Positions 1 to 9,447 of a stretch of 64,000 bases of DNA are shown here, piece after piece (position 1 is the stretch's first letter; the number at the start of each line of letters is the position of its first letter). The stretch lies in the NCBI GenBank assembly GCA_963728985.1, contig CAVSME010000001.1, positions 62,001 to 126,000 of the forward strand, written 5' to 3'. The DNA is from DASXAI01 sp963728985. GTDB taxonomy: Bacteria; Actinomycetota; Acidimicrobiia; Acidimicrobiales; Ilumatobacteraceae. Made by a program: the position numbers and the translations under genes. Below the pieces are notes generated by a model. The model saw nothing but the letters and a program-made list of their open reading frames with translations. It did not search any database and was not told the origin of the DNA.

Positions 1-522
1 CAGGCCGATCCGTCCGAGGACCTGTCCGCCGCGTTCGCCGCGGTGCACGCCTCCGTGGTGATCCGCGGTTCCGGTGGCGAGCGCACGGTCTCGGCGCGCC
101 AGCTCCACGTCGGCCCGTACGAGACGGTCGTCGCTCCTGCCGAGGTGCTCACCGAGATCCGCGTGCCGATCCGTCCCGGATGCGGCAGCGCCTACGAGAA
201 GGTCGAGCGGCGCGTCGGCGACTGGGCGGTGGCCGCCGCCGGCGTGGCCGTGTGGCTCGACGGCGACACGATCGCGGACATCGGCATCGGCCTCACGGCG
301 GTCGGGGCCGAGCACTTCCACGCTCCCGCGGCCGAGGATGCCGTGCGCGGTCAAGCCGTCAGCGACGACGCCATCGCCACGGCCGCCCGCATCGCCGCCG
401 AGACGTGCACCCCGCAGCCGGACCAGCGCGGTCCGGTCGACTACAAGCGCCACCTGGCCGGCGAGCTCACCCGCCGGGCCATGGAGCGCGCCATCGCCCG
501 AGCCCGTGGACAGGAGGCCTGA
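1..522 (+). CDS. coxM: Aerobic CO dehydrogenase medium (FAD) subunit, 3' part
   Basis: The gene enters the window from the left and only its last 173 codons are present, in frame 1 from the first base. This part corresponds to the end of the FAD-binding domain and the CO-dehydrogenase flavoprotein C-terminal domain. Visible blocks are the segment around VSARQLHVGPYETVVAPAEV, the YEKVERRVGDWAVAA strand, and the closing DYKRHLAGELTRRA helix typical of CoxM/xanthine dehydrogenase FAD subunits. The subunit passes electrons from the iron-sulfur subunit to FAD and on to quinones. Its stop lies one base before the coxS start, and the order M-S-L is the usual cox order. The N-terminal FAD motifs are outside the window. 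Confidence 0.9.
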   Translation, partial: QADPSEDLSAAFAAVHASVVIRGSGGERTVSARQLHVGPYETVVAPAEVLTEIRVPIRPGCGSAYEKVERRVGDWAVAAAGVAVWLDGDTIADIGIGLTAVGAEHFHAPAAEDAVRGQAVSDDAIATAARIAAETCTPQPDQRGPVDYKRHLAGELTRRAMERAIARARGQEA

Positions 523-523
523 G

Positions 524-996
<473 letters not shown>

Positions 997-1000
<4 letters not shown>

Positions 1001-3375
1001 CGGCCACCGAAGAGCGCGCCAACCCGATCGGCTTCGGCCGCATGCTGCGCAAGGAGGACGTGCGCTTCGTCCGCGGCAAGGGCAACTACGTCGACGATGT
1101 GGTGCTGCCGGGCATGCTCCACGGCGCGGTGCTGCGCAGCCCGTTCGCCCACGCTCGCATCACATCGATCGACACGAGCGCGGCCGAGGCCCACCCGAAG
1201 GTGCGCGCCGTCATCACCGGCGCGACGCTCGAGAGCCTGGGCCTGGCCTGGATCCCATCGCTGTCGCACGACGTCGTGGCCGTGCTGGCCACCGACAAGG
1301 TGCGCTACCAAGGGCAGGAGGTCGCCTTCGTCGTCGCCGACGACCGCTACGCGGCCCGTGACGCGCTCGAGCTCATCGACGTGGAGTACGAAGCACTACC
1401 GCCGGTGATCGACGCCCGCAAGGCGCTCGACCCAGGTGCGCCCGTCATCCGCGACGACATCGCCGGCAAGACCGACAACTTCATCTTCGACTGGGAAGCG
1501 GGCGACGGCGCGACCGCCGACGCCGCGTTCGCCGGCGCCGACGTCGTCGTGACGCAGGACGTCCTCTATCCGCGCGTGCACCCGGCGCCGATGGAGACGT
1601 GCGGCGTGGTGGCCGACATGGACAAGGTCACCGGCAAGCTCACCATCTGGTGCACCACGCAGGCGCCCCATGCCCATCGCACGCTGTACGCGCTCGTGGC
1701 CGGCCTGCCCGAGCACAAGATCCGCGTGATCAGCCCGGACATCGGCGGCGGGTTCGGCAACAAGGTCGGCATCTACCCGGGCTACGTGCTGTCGGTGGTG
1801 GGGTCGATCGTGACCGGCAAGCCGGTGAAGTGGATGGAGGATCGCTCCGAGAACCTCATGAGCACCTCGTTCGCCCGCGACTACCACATGCGGGGCGAGA
1901 TCGCCGCGACGAGCGACGGCCGGATCGTGGGCATGAAGGTCGACGTGCTCGCCGATCACGGTGCGTTCAACAACACCGCGCAGCCCACCAAGTACCCCGC
2001 CGGCTTCTTCCACATCTTCACCGGCAGCTACGACTACGCCGCTGCTCACTGCCGCGTGCGGGGCGTGTACACGAACAAGGCGCCCGGCGGTGTGGCCTAC
2101 GCGTGCTCGTTCCGCGTCACCGAGGCCGCCTACCTCGTGGAGCGGCTCGTCGACTGCCTGGCCGACGAGCTGGGCATGGACCCAGCCGAGCTGCGCATGA
2201 AGAACCTGCTGCGACCCGAGCAGTTCCCGTACATGTCGCCGACCGGGTGGGAGTACGACTCGGGCGAGTACCCGCGCGCCCTGCAGCTCGCCCTCGACAT
2301 GGCGGGCTACGCCGAGCTGCGTCGGGAGCAGGCCGAGAAGCGGGCGCAGGGCGAGCTGATGGGCATCGGGATCAGCTTCTTCACCGAGACGGTGGGCGCC
2401 GGGCCGCGCAAGCACATGGACATCCTGGGTCTCGGCATGGCCGACGGCGCGGAGGTGCGGGTGCACCCGACCGGCAAGGCCGTCGTACGCCTCTCGGTGC
2501 AGACGCAGGGCCAGGGTCACGAGACGACGTTCGCCCAGATCGTGTCCGAGGTGACGGGCATCCCACCCGAGGACATCGACGTCGTGCACGGCGACACGGA
2601 CAACACGCCGTTCGGCCTCGGCACCTACGGATCGCGTTCCACGCCGGTGTCGGGGGCGGCGGTGGCGGTGGCGTCGAAGCGGGTCGTCGACAAGGCCCGC
2701 CAGATCGCCGCGGCCATGCTCGAGTGCGCGCCCGAAGACCTCGAGTGGGAGAAGGGTCGCTGGTTCGTGCAGGGCACGCCCACGCAGGCCAAGACCATCC
2801 AGGAGATCGCCCTCGGCGCCCATGGGCCGCTCGAGCTGCCCGATGGCGTGGAAGGGCAGCTCGACGGCTCTTGCGTCTACGACCCGCCCAACCTGACCTA
2901 CCCGTTCGGCGCCTACGTGTGCGTGGTGGACGTTGATCGCGGCACCGGGCAGGTGAAGGTGCGGCGCTTCATCGCCGTCGACGACTGCGGGCCCCGCATC
3001 AACCCGATGATCGTAGAGGGCCAGGTGCACGGCGGCCTGGCCGACGGCGTGGGCATGGCGTTGATGGAGGTGATCGCGTTCGACGAGGACGGCAACTGCC
3101 TCGGCGGATCGTTCATGGACTACTTGCTGCCGACGTCGATGGAGTGCCCGTCGTGGGAGCTGGGCGAGACGGTGACACCGTCGCCACACCATCCCCTCGG
3201 CGTGAAGGGCGTGGGCGAATCAGCCACCGTCGGCTCGCCGGCCGCCGTCGTCAACGCGGTGATTGACGCCCTGAAGCCGTTCGGTGTCCGCCACGTCGAC
3301 ATGCCGCTCACGCCGGCGCAGGTCTGGCGGGCGATGCAGGGCCGACCGTTCCGGACGGACCTGGCCATCTCGTGA
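997..3375 (+). CDS. coxL: Aerobic CO dehydrogenase large molybdenum subunit, form I
   Basis: 792 residues, the full length of CoxL. This is the catalytic subunit that oxidises CO to CO2 at a Mo-Cu centre bound to molybdopterin cytosine dinucleotide. The active-site loop at residues 367-373 reads AYACSFR. This matches the AYxCSFR signature of form I (true CO-oxidising) enzymes rather than the AYRGAGR of form II, and Cys370 is the copper ligand position. The GGGFGNK molybdenum-cofactor loop is also present (about residue 250). It overlaps coxS by four bases and the following maturation gene by four bases. Form I assignment by motif is strong; activity is inferred. Confidence 0.95.
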
Positions 3376-4229
3376 GTGCCGTGGTGTCCCGGGCGCCGTT
3401 CGTCCGGGCGACAGTGGTCAGCGCCGAGCGCCCCACCAGCGCCAAGCCCGGCGACCGCGCCGTCATCGACGCCGACGGCGCCATCGTCGGCTTCGTCGGG
3501 GGCCAGTGCGTGGAGGCGACCGTGCGGGCGCAGGCGCTGCACTCGCTGGAGACGGGCGAGAGCGTGGTGCTGCGCATCACGCCCGACGAACGCGTGGCGG
3601 CGGTCGACGAACCCGGCCACGTGACCGCGGTGAACCCGTGCCTGTCTGGCGGCACGCTCGAGATCTTCCTCGAGCCCGTGATGCCGGCGGCGCTCATCGG
3701 TATCGCCGGCGAGGCGCCGATCGCCAGGACGCTGGCCGAGGTGGCCCTGGCGGCGGGCTTCGCGGTGGAGACGGTGGCCGGTACCGATGTGCCCGCCGGT
3801 GCCGCCGCCGTGGTGGTGGCGTCGCACGGCCGGGGCGAGGAGGAGATCCTGGCCGCCGCGCTCGCCGCCGGCGTTCCGTACGTGGGACTCGTCGCCAGCC
3901 GGCGGCGTGGCGCCGCCGTGGTTCAAGTGCTCGCGCCCCACGGGCAACGGATCCACACGCCCGCCGGCCTCGACATCGGTGGGCACTCCCCCGGCGAGGT
4001 GGCGGTGTCGATCCTGGCCGAGATCATCGCCAGCCGGCCGGTGAAGCCGGCGGTGGTGCCCGATCCTGTCGCGACGGTGGGTGACGCCGTCGATCCCGTG
4101 TGCGGGATGACGGTGGCAACGGTCGCGGCGTCGCTCCACGCCGAGCACGGCGGTGTCACGCACTGGTTCTGCGGCCCCGGGTGCCGGGCGGCGTTCCTCG
4201 ACGACCCAGGGAGATATGTGGAGGTTTGA
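3372..4229 (+). CDS. XdhC/CoxI-family maturation protein with C-terminal YHS domain
   Basis: 285 residues from a GTG that overlaps the coxL stop (GTGA). The first part resembles XdhC_CoxI (GGQCVEATVRAQAL, later NPCLSGGTLEIF). Next is an XdhC_C Rossmann-like part (PAALIGIAGEAPIARTLAEV, VVVASHGRGEEE, YVGLVASRRRGAAV). XdhC-family proteins hold and help sulfurate or insert the molybdenum cofactor of this enzyme family. From about residue 241 there is an added YHS domain (DPVCGMTV, then HWFCGPGCRAAFLDDPGRY), a small metal-binding module. Its position as the last cox gene suggests it matures CoxL, perhaps with the YHS part handling copper; that role is inference. It lacks the long N-terminus of some XdhC proteins. 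Confidence 0.8.
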   Translation: MSAVVSRAPFVRATVVSAERPTSAKPGDRAVIDADGAIVGFVGGQCVEATVRAQALHSLETGESVVLRITPDERVAAVDEPGHVTAVNPCLSGGTLEIFLEPVMPAALIGIAGEAPIARTLAEVALAAGFAVETVAGTDVPAGAAAVVVASHGRGEEEILAAALAAGVPYVGLVASRRRGAAVVQVLAPHGQRIHTPAGLDIGGHSPGEVAVSILAEIIASRPVKPAVVPDPVATVGDAVDPVCGMTVATVAASLHAEHGGVTHWFCGPGCRAAFLDDPGRYVEV

Positions 4230-4277
4230 CCGACGGCGCGACAGGAACCTGTCGCCGGCGCCGTCCACCATCAACCG

Positions 4278-4544
4278 GTGCACCAGGTCAGCCTCGTCAC
4301 CGCCCTCGTGATCGGCGTCATCGCCGTGTCCGGACTGGCTCGCCGAATTCGGTTCCCCGCGCCGATCCTGCTCGTGGCGGCCGGCGTCGTCGTGTCGTAC
4401 CTGCCCGGCCACGTCGGCTGCTGCGACTCGTCGCGCGGCCGTCACGCCGCCGCCCACTTCCGCGACCACGACCACCCGGTCATGCGCTCGGTCGAGCCGG
4501 GCGAGGCGTGGCGGTGGTGCTACGTCGATCGGCTCGTGGGCTGA
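4278..4544 (+). pseudogene. Collapsed Na+/H+ antiporter/UBP zinc-finger gene (internal deletion)
   Basis: An open 88-codon frame from a GTG joins two unrelated pieces. Residues 1-44 look like the first membrane segments of a CPA1-type Na+/H+ antiporter (VIAVSGLARRIRFPAPILL). Residues 45-88 are the second half of a UBP-type zinc finger (GHVGCCDSSRGRH, HPVMRS, EPGEAWRWCYVD). The first zinc-ligand cysteine pair and nearly the whole transporter are missing. Some full-length antiporters carry a UBP finger at the C-terminus, so a large in-frame internal deletion with its junction near 4404-4412 explains this best. The product is probably not functional. An assembly collapse is possible. Confidence 0.65.
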
Positions 4545-4558
4545 GCGGCCGGCGTGCC

Positions 4559-4564
4559 TAGGGT
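4559..4564 (+). promoter_or_regulatory. Predicted -10 box, leaderless CoA-transferase gene
   Basis: TAGGGT followed by seven bases and the ATG. This places the transcription start at or next to the start codon, and no ribosome binding site is seen. It is one of a set of similar sites in the window. Confidence 0.5.
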
Positions 4565-4571
4565 CGCAGGC

Positions 4572-6852
4572 ATGGGGGACCTCACCTTCCTGAACGATGT
4601 CGTGGTGCTCGATCTGGGCGACGAGGCGACCGCGCTGGCCGGCGAGTACCTGGCCGAGCTGGGCGCCGACGTCGTGCGCGTCGAGGACCAGCGGGGTGAC
4701 GTCCTGCGGGCGCGGGGCCCGGTGTGGAACGCGGTGCACAACGCCGGGAAGCGCAGCATCGCGATCGACACCACCACCGACGAGGGGTGGGCCCCGATCG
4801 AGGCCATGCTGGCGGGTGTCGACGTCGTCATCGGGCCGATCGAGCCCAACCCGGCGACGGCCCGCTTCCTCGACCGGCTGCCGGCGCTCGGTGGCGAGCG
4901 CCTCGGCGTCGTCGACGTCGTCTTCCGGCGGGACGCACCGCGCGAGCCGGTGACCGACCTGACGGCGGGAGCGGCCGGCGGGTTCACCGTGCTGAACGGT
5001 GTGACCGAGGATCCGCCGTGGCAGGCGGCCGGCGACCTCGCGTGGAAGCAGACGGCGCTGGCCGCCGCCGAGGCTGCACTGGCGTTGATCACGGCCCAGC
5101 GGCGCACCGGTCGCGGCGGGCACATCGTGGTGTCGGCCCAGGAGGCCGTCATCATGACCACGCTCCAGACGTCGAACGGCAACCTGTTCCACTGGCACGG
5201 CGTCGTGCCGTCGCGGCACGAGCAGATCGCCGCTGGTTCGACGGTGATGAGCGGCGACGGTCTCTGGACGTCGTTCGCCATCCATCCGCCGCACTGGCCG
5301 CGCTTCGTCGAGTGGGCGCAGCGGGTGCTCGGGCCGGACACGTTCGCCGGGCCGGAGTGGAGCGATCCCGTCTACGTCGGCGCCCACCGGGGCGAGATCG
5401 TTGCCGGCATCGCCCGGCTGGCGGCGACGACGCCACGGGCCGACCTCATCGCCGAAGGTCAGGCCCGCGGGACTGCTCGTGCTGCCGGTCAACGAGGTCA
5501 CCGACGTGGCCGTCGACCGCCACCTCGCCGCGCGCGACTTCTTCGTCGACGTGAAGGGGGCCGACGGCGAGGTGGTGCGGCTGGCCGGCTCGCCCTTCCG
5601 GTCCAGTCGGGGGCGGGGAGCGCGATTGCCGGCACCGGCGCTCGGGGCCGATGGCGATGGCATGGCCGAGATCGCGGGGCGGCGGCCGTCGCCGGCGTTG
5701 GGCACCGCGGTCGATCCGCGCCAGCCGCTGGCTGGCATCCGCATCGCCGACTTCACGTGGGCCATCGCCGGGTCGTTGGCCACCCGCCTCCTGTCGGATC
5801 TCGGTGCCGACGTGATCAAGATCGAGTCGGAGAAGCGGCTCGACCCAATCCGCCACATCGGGCCGCAGCCGACCGACGTCGTGTCGCTCGACACCAACGG
5901 CGTGTTCAACGACTGCGGCGCCGGCAAGCGGGCGGTCACGATCAACGTCGACACCGTCGAGGGCCAGGAGCTGATCCACCGGCTCATCCCCACGGTCGAC
6001 GTCGTCACCGCCAACTACACGCCCGATCGGCTCGACCGGTGGGGCTTCGACTACGAATCGCTCGACGCGCTGCGACCCGGGATCATCGTCGCCAACATCG
6101 CCGTGATGGGCTTGAGCGGACCCGACGCCGGCTGGCGGTCCTACGGCAACGGGCTGGTGGCCATGAGCGGCGTCGCCGCCCATACCGGGTTCGACGGGCG
6201 CGTGCCGCAGTGCCTGGGCACGATGCACACCGACTTCACGGTGCCCTACTTCGCCGCCATGCACGTGCTGGCCGCGCTGCACCACCGGGACCGCACGGGC
6301 GAGGGCGCGCACCTGGAGATGTCGCAGTACGAGTCGTCCGTGCGGCTGATGGACCAGGAGCTGGCCGACGTCCTCAACGGCGGCGGGCCCGGACCAGGCC
6401 GGATCGCCAATCGCTCGGCGTGGTGCGAACCCCACGGCATCTTCCCGGCCGCCGGCGACGACCGGTGGGTGGCCATCGCCTGCCGTGACGACGCCGAGCG
6501 GGCCCGGCTGGCGGCGGTGATCGGGTCCGAGCAGTTGGCGGCGTGGACATCGGCTCGCTCGCGGGAGGCGATCGTGGACGCGCTGCAAGCGGCCGGCGTG
6601 CCGGTGAGCGGGGTCGAGGATCTGCGGGACCACATGACGGGTCCGGTCACCAGCGGGCAGTGGGCCACGTTCGACCTGGCGTCGGGCATCACCGCCAAGG
6701 CCATCCACCAGCCGTTCACGTGGAACGGCGAGCGCCTGCCGCTGCGCCGCTCGCCGCTGTGGATGGAGCACACCTACGACGTGCTCGTCGACGAGCTCGG
6801 CGTCGACCCCGAGCGCTTCGCCGACCTCCTCGCCGCCCGCATCCTCTGGTAG
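4572..6852 (+). CDS. CaiB/BaiF-type (class III) CoA-transferase, double domain, frameshifted
   Basis: Two overlapping frames together encode about 760 residues with two class III CoA-transferase halves. The first half (VVVLDLGDEATALAGEYLAELGADVVRVED) runs in one frame to about base 5471. The rest, including the second half (RIADFTWAIAGSLATRLLSDLGADVIKIE), runs in the +1 frame. Removing the A at 5472 restores GQARG-LLVLPVNEV and a single gene, matching tandem-domain CaiB proteins of about 780 residues. The family moves CoA between carboxylic acids; the substrate cannot be read from the sequence. A TAGGGT -10 box ends seven bases before the ATG, so the mRNA is probably leaderless. The frameshift may be a sequence error. 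Confidence 0.75.
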
Positions 6853-6890
6853 CCGGAGCGCGCACCCCCTTCACCGCGCGGAGGCGCACG

Positions 6891-6918
6891 GGGGGACGCT
6901 TCCGCGCACAGGCTGTGC
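6891..6918. repeat. 28-base direct repeat, copy 1, with imperfect palindrome
   Basis: An exact 28-base match to 7091-7118, exactly 200 bases away. It contains the TTCCGCGCACAG half-site followed by CTGTGCACGAA, an imperfect version of the palindrome that is perfect in copy 2. It lies in a 359-base spacer (6853-7211) with no convincing gene. Confidence 0.85.
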
Positions 6919-6981
6919 ACGAAACGGGGTGGAGGGCAGGCGCGTGAGCAGCACCGATGCCGCCGGCGCCCGGCCCCCAAT

Positions 6982-7037
6982 CGCGCAGCCTGTGCGCGTA
7001 GTACCGCCCCAGCGGTACCAAGTGTTCAGGCTGCGCG
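6982..7037. repeat. Nested palindromic element, copy 1
   Basis: Outer arms of 11 bases (CGCGCAGCCTG / CAGGCTGCGCG) enclose an inner seven-base stem (GTACCGC-CCCA-GCGGTAC). The right side, from the inner stem to the outer arm, is nearly identical to the element at 49381-49436. The left arm is interrupted here by TGTGCGCGTA. It could form a cruciform or an RNA hairpin at the end of the upstream gene. Confidence 0.8.
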
Positions 7038-7090
7038 CTCCGAGGCCACCGGACCCCCCACCAGCGCGCCGCCTGTGCGCGGCGGGGGAC

Positions 7091-7124
7091 GGGGGACGCT
7101 TCCGCGCACAGGCTGTGCGCGGAA
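7091..7124. repeat. 28-base direct repeat, copy 2, with perfect 25-base palindrome
   Basis: Bases 7100-7124 are TTCCGCGCACAG, one central G, then CTGTGCGCGGAA: perfect 12-base arms. A partial third copy of the half-site (CTGTGCGCGGAA) follows near 7181. Such a site could bind a dimeric regulator or end transcription. The SRPBCC-PDZ gene ends on the other side of the spacer, so this lies between two gene ends. Confidence 0.85.
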
Positions 7125-7211
7125 AGGGGGCGGTGAGCGGGGGATTTGGCGGACTCGGGGCGGTCCGCTGCCGAAGTCTGTGCGCGGAACCGCGCCGCTC
7201 GACGGCCCCCG

Positions 7212-7928
7212 TCAGCCGGCCGCCACGATCGGGCGCAGGACCCCCACGCCCGGCACCCGCTGCCCGGCGCGGGCGACGTCGACGCCGAGGCGCTCGCCGG
7301 GCCGCCGTCCCGTCTGGAACGGCCACAGGTCGGTCCGTTCGTAGATCGGCTCACCGTCGACGAACAGGACGATGTCGCCGACCTCGACGCCCGCCTCGTC
7401 GGCCCAGCCGCCGGGCGCCACGCCGGTGACCTCCACCCCGGCCGGCCGCTCGGCCGCGGTCAGGCCGAGGTCGGACTGCCACATCGTGAAGAAGCGACGA
7501 CACGAGACACCGGTCTCGAGGTAGAGGATGAGGTCCCGGATGGCCCGGGCCCACCCGTGGCGATGGCCCTCGAGCTGGTCCTGCCACGCCGCGCCGGTGC
7601 CGAACCCGGCCTGCACCACGGTGATGCGGGTGCCGGTGTCGACCGACTCGAAGGTGACGGTGATGCGGGTGGTGCCGTCGAGGACGCCCTCGCCCTCGGT
7701 CGTCACCAGCCGCCGCTCCGGTTCGACCTCGACCACCTCGCCGCGAACCGTCGGCCAGGGCGGGATCGTCCAGCGCAGCTTGCCGCCCGGCGTCGGGTCG
7801 ATCTCGTACTCGGGCGCCTCCCACTGCGACCGCTCGGCGCCGTCCGTGAACGCCCGCCACGCCCGGGCCACGGGCACGGCCACGACGAACGTCTGCTCCA
7901 GCCGGCCGGGATCATCGGTAGCGCTCAT
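7212..7928 (-). CDS. SRPBCC (AHSA1-like) protein with C-terminal PDZ domain
   Basis: 238 residues. Residues about 8-145 are an AHSA1-type SRPBCC fold (FVVAVPVARAWRAFTD, then WEAPEYEIDPTPGGKLRW), a cavity that binds hydrophobic ligands. Residues about 160-235 form a PDZ-like domain (GVEVTGVAPGGWADEAGVEVGDIVLFVDGE reads as its carboxylate-loop and core strands). No signal peptide or protease domain is present. The ATG overlaps the stop of the ArsR gene (ATGA), with AAAGGAG upstream, so the two form one operon. ArsR-SRPBCC pairs are common; the added PDZ domain is unusual. Function unknown. Confidence 0.75.
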   Translation of the reverse strand: MSATDDPGRLEQTFVVAVPVARAWRAFTDGAERSQWEAPEYEIDPTPGGKLRWTIPPWPTVRGEVVEVEPERRLVTTEGEGVLDGTTRITVTFESVDTGTRITVVQAGFGTGAAWQDQLEGHRHGWARAIRDLILYLETGVSCRRFFTMWQSDLGLTAAERPAGVEVTGVAPGGWADEAGVEVGDIVLFVDGEPIYERTDLWPFQTGRRPGERLGVDVARAGQRVPGVGVLRPIVAAG

Positions 7929-8521
7929 GTGCGCTCCTTTCGGGATGGATCGGGATAGACGGCGAGGGCGACGCGGTACGGCTCGCCGTGCTGGCTGCCG
8001 TGCTTGCGCAAGAGCGGGCCGACGGCGGCCAGGTACTCGTCGAGGAAGGCCGATCGGGCAGCTTCGCTGGCGAATCGGACATCGGCCTCCACGGCGGCAC
8101 TGGCGATCTCCTCCCCGTCGAACGCGGCCCGGTCGAGCAGCACGGCAGCGTCCCGCTGCAGGCGCTCGCCCGCCGCCACGAGGTGCTCGAGCGACACCTG
8201 CTCGGCGAGCGCCTGCAGCCGGCGGGGGTCACCCCACGCGGCGCGGGGCGACACCACGAGGGTGCGGGCCGCCGAGCGGTAGAGCGACTCGACGAAGTTG
8301 CCGCTGCGCCGCTCTCCGGTACGCACCACCAGACCGGCCCGCTCCAGCTCCTTCAGGTGGTAGTTGGCGTTCTGGCGGGCGACGGCCAAGCGCCGGGCCA
8401 CACCGGCGGCAGAGTCCGGGTCGCGCAGCGCGTCGAGGATCCGCACCCGCAGCGGGTGCGAGAGGGCCTGCAGGGCGTCCGGGTCGGCGATCGTCCGCAC
8501 CGCTTCGCGTCGCCGGGTCAT
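7925..8521 (-). CDS. ArsR-family winged-helix transcriptional regulator
   Basis: 198 residues with an N-terminal winged helix (ALSHPLRVRILDALRD, then NANYHLKELERAGLVV) and a C-terminal extension of about 110 residues. I took the ATG at 8521. A TATCGT box lies six bases before it, and the longer upstream frame reads through the promoter region. No CxC metal-binding motif is seen in the recognition region, so this is not a classic metal sensor. It probably controls its own operon, in which the SRPBCC-PDZ gene follows with a four-base overlap. It may also control the divergent hydrolase. Confidence 0.8.
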   Translation of the reverse strand: MTRRREAVRTIADPDALQALSHPLRVRILDALRDPDSAAGVARRLAVARQNANYHLKELERAGLVVRTGERRSGNFVESLYRSAARTLVVSPRAAWGDPRRLQALAEQVSLEHLVAAGERLQRDAAVLLDRAAFDGEEIASAAVEADVRFASEAARSAFLDEYLAAVGPLLRKHGSQHGEPYRVALAVYPDPSRKERT

Positions 8522-8597
8522 GCCGGCACGATAGAACACCTTCCCTGTCTTGAAAAGAACTTTGTCTAGAGATCGGCCCACCGTACTGTCGACGGTG
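8522..8597. promoter_or_regulatory. Divergent promoter region, ArsR operon and hydrolase
   Basis: This 76-base spacer holds a TATCGT box (8528-8533, minus strand) for the ArsR gene and TACTGT (8584-8589, plus strand) eight bases before the hydrolase ATG. The AT-rich stretch around 8548-8570 is a reasonable place for an ArsR operator, but I see no clean inverted repeat. Confidence 0.45.
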
Positions 8598-9437
8598 ATG
8601 GCGACCGAGATCGATGTGTCCCTGAGCGACGGGCGGACGGTCCACGTCTACGACAGCGCACCCGCCGGCTTCCACTACCTCACGGTGGTGTGGCACCACG
8701 GCACGCCCCAGATCGGCGCGCCGCCACCGCCGCTCGTCGAGCCCATGAGCTTCCGGTGGATCGGCTTCGACCGCCCGGCCTACCCCGGCTCCACCCGCCG
8801 CCCTGAACGGTCCATCGGCTCGATCGCCCAGGATGTCGCGGAGATCACGTACGCCCTCGGCGTCGACCAGTTCGCCGTGATGGGCCACTCGGGCGGCAGC
8901 CCGCACGCCCTGGCCTGCGCTGCGCTCATGCCCGACCGTGTGCTCAGCGTCGTGTGCCTCGCCGGCATGGCCCCGTTCGACGCCGACGGCCTCGACTGGT
9001 TCGCCGGCATGCACCCAGCCGGGGCCGCCGAGCTGCGGGCGTCGGTCGACGGCGGCCCCGCCCTCGAAGCCCTGCTCGCCGCCACCGAGTTCGACCCCGA
9101 CCAGTTCACCCCCACCGACCACGCCGCCCTCCAGAGGGAGTGGTCCTTCCTCGGCTCCTCGGCCGGCCACGCCACGAGCAACGGCGGGGCCGGCCTCGTC
9201 GACGACGATCTCGCCTACGTGCGGCCGTGGGGCTTCACCGTCGACCAGGTGGAGGCGCCCGTCCTGCTCGTCCACGGCGACGCCGACCGGATCATCCCCG
9301 TGGGCCATTCACGCTGGCTGGCCGGGCACCTGCCGGAGGCCGAGCTCCGCGTGCGGCCGGGCGACGGCCACCTCTCCGTCCTCGACGGTGGCATCGACGC
9401 CCTCAGCTGGATCCTCGACCAGGGCATGGTGCGGTGA
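8598..9437 (+). CDS. Alpha/beta-fold hydrolase
   Basis: 279 residues. The nucleophile elbow is GHSGGS with Ser98. The acid is probably the Asp in GDADRI and the histidine that in GDGHLSV near the C-terminus, giving a full Ser-Asp-His triad. The HGTP segment near residue 35 would form the oxyanion hole. No signal peptide or membrane segment. The ATG was chosen over an earlier in-frame ATG because TACTGT ends eight bases before it and similarity to the fold begins just after. The substrate is unknown. Confidence 0.85.
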   Translation: MATEIDVSLSDGRTVHVYDSAPAGFHYLTVVWHHGTPQIGAPPPPLVEPMSFRWIGFDRPAYPGSTRRPERSIGSIAQDVAEITYALGVDQFAVMGHSGGSPHALACAALMPDRVLSVVCLAGMAPFDADGLDWFAGMHPAGAAELRASVDGGPALEALLAATEFDPDQFTPTDHAALQREWSFLGSSAGHATSNGGAGLVDDDLAYVRPWGFTVDQVEAPVLLVHGDADRIIPVGHSRWLAGHLPEAELRVRPGDGHLSVLDGGIDALSWILDQGMVR

Positions 9438-9447
9438 CCCGCCCGGC

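Noticed and set aside
4554..4571. GTG at 4554 as the CoA-transferase start
   Set aside because: It lies upstream of the TAGGGT box and adds six residues without a ribosome site; the ATG at 4572 fits the leaderless pattern.
6853..7211. Possible CRISPR array or small RNA gene in the repeat-rich spacer
   Set aside because: Only two full 28-base copies and differing palindromes, with no regular spacing of 60-70 bases and no cas genes. Treated as dispersed palindromic repeats.
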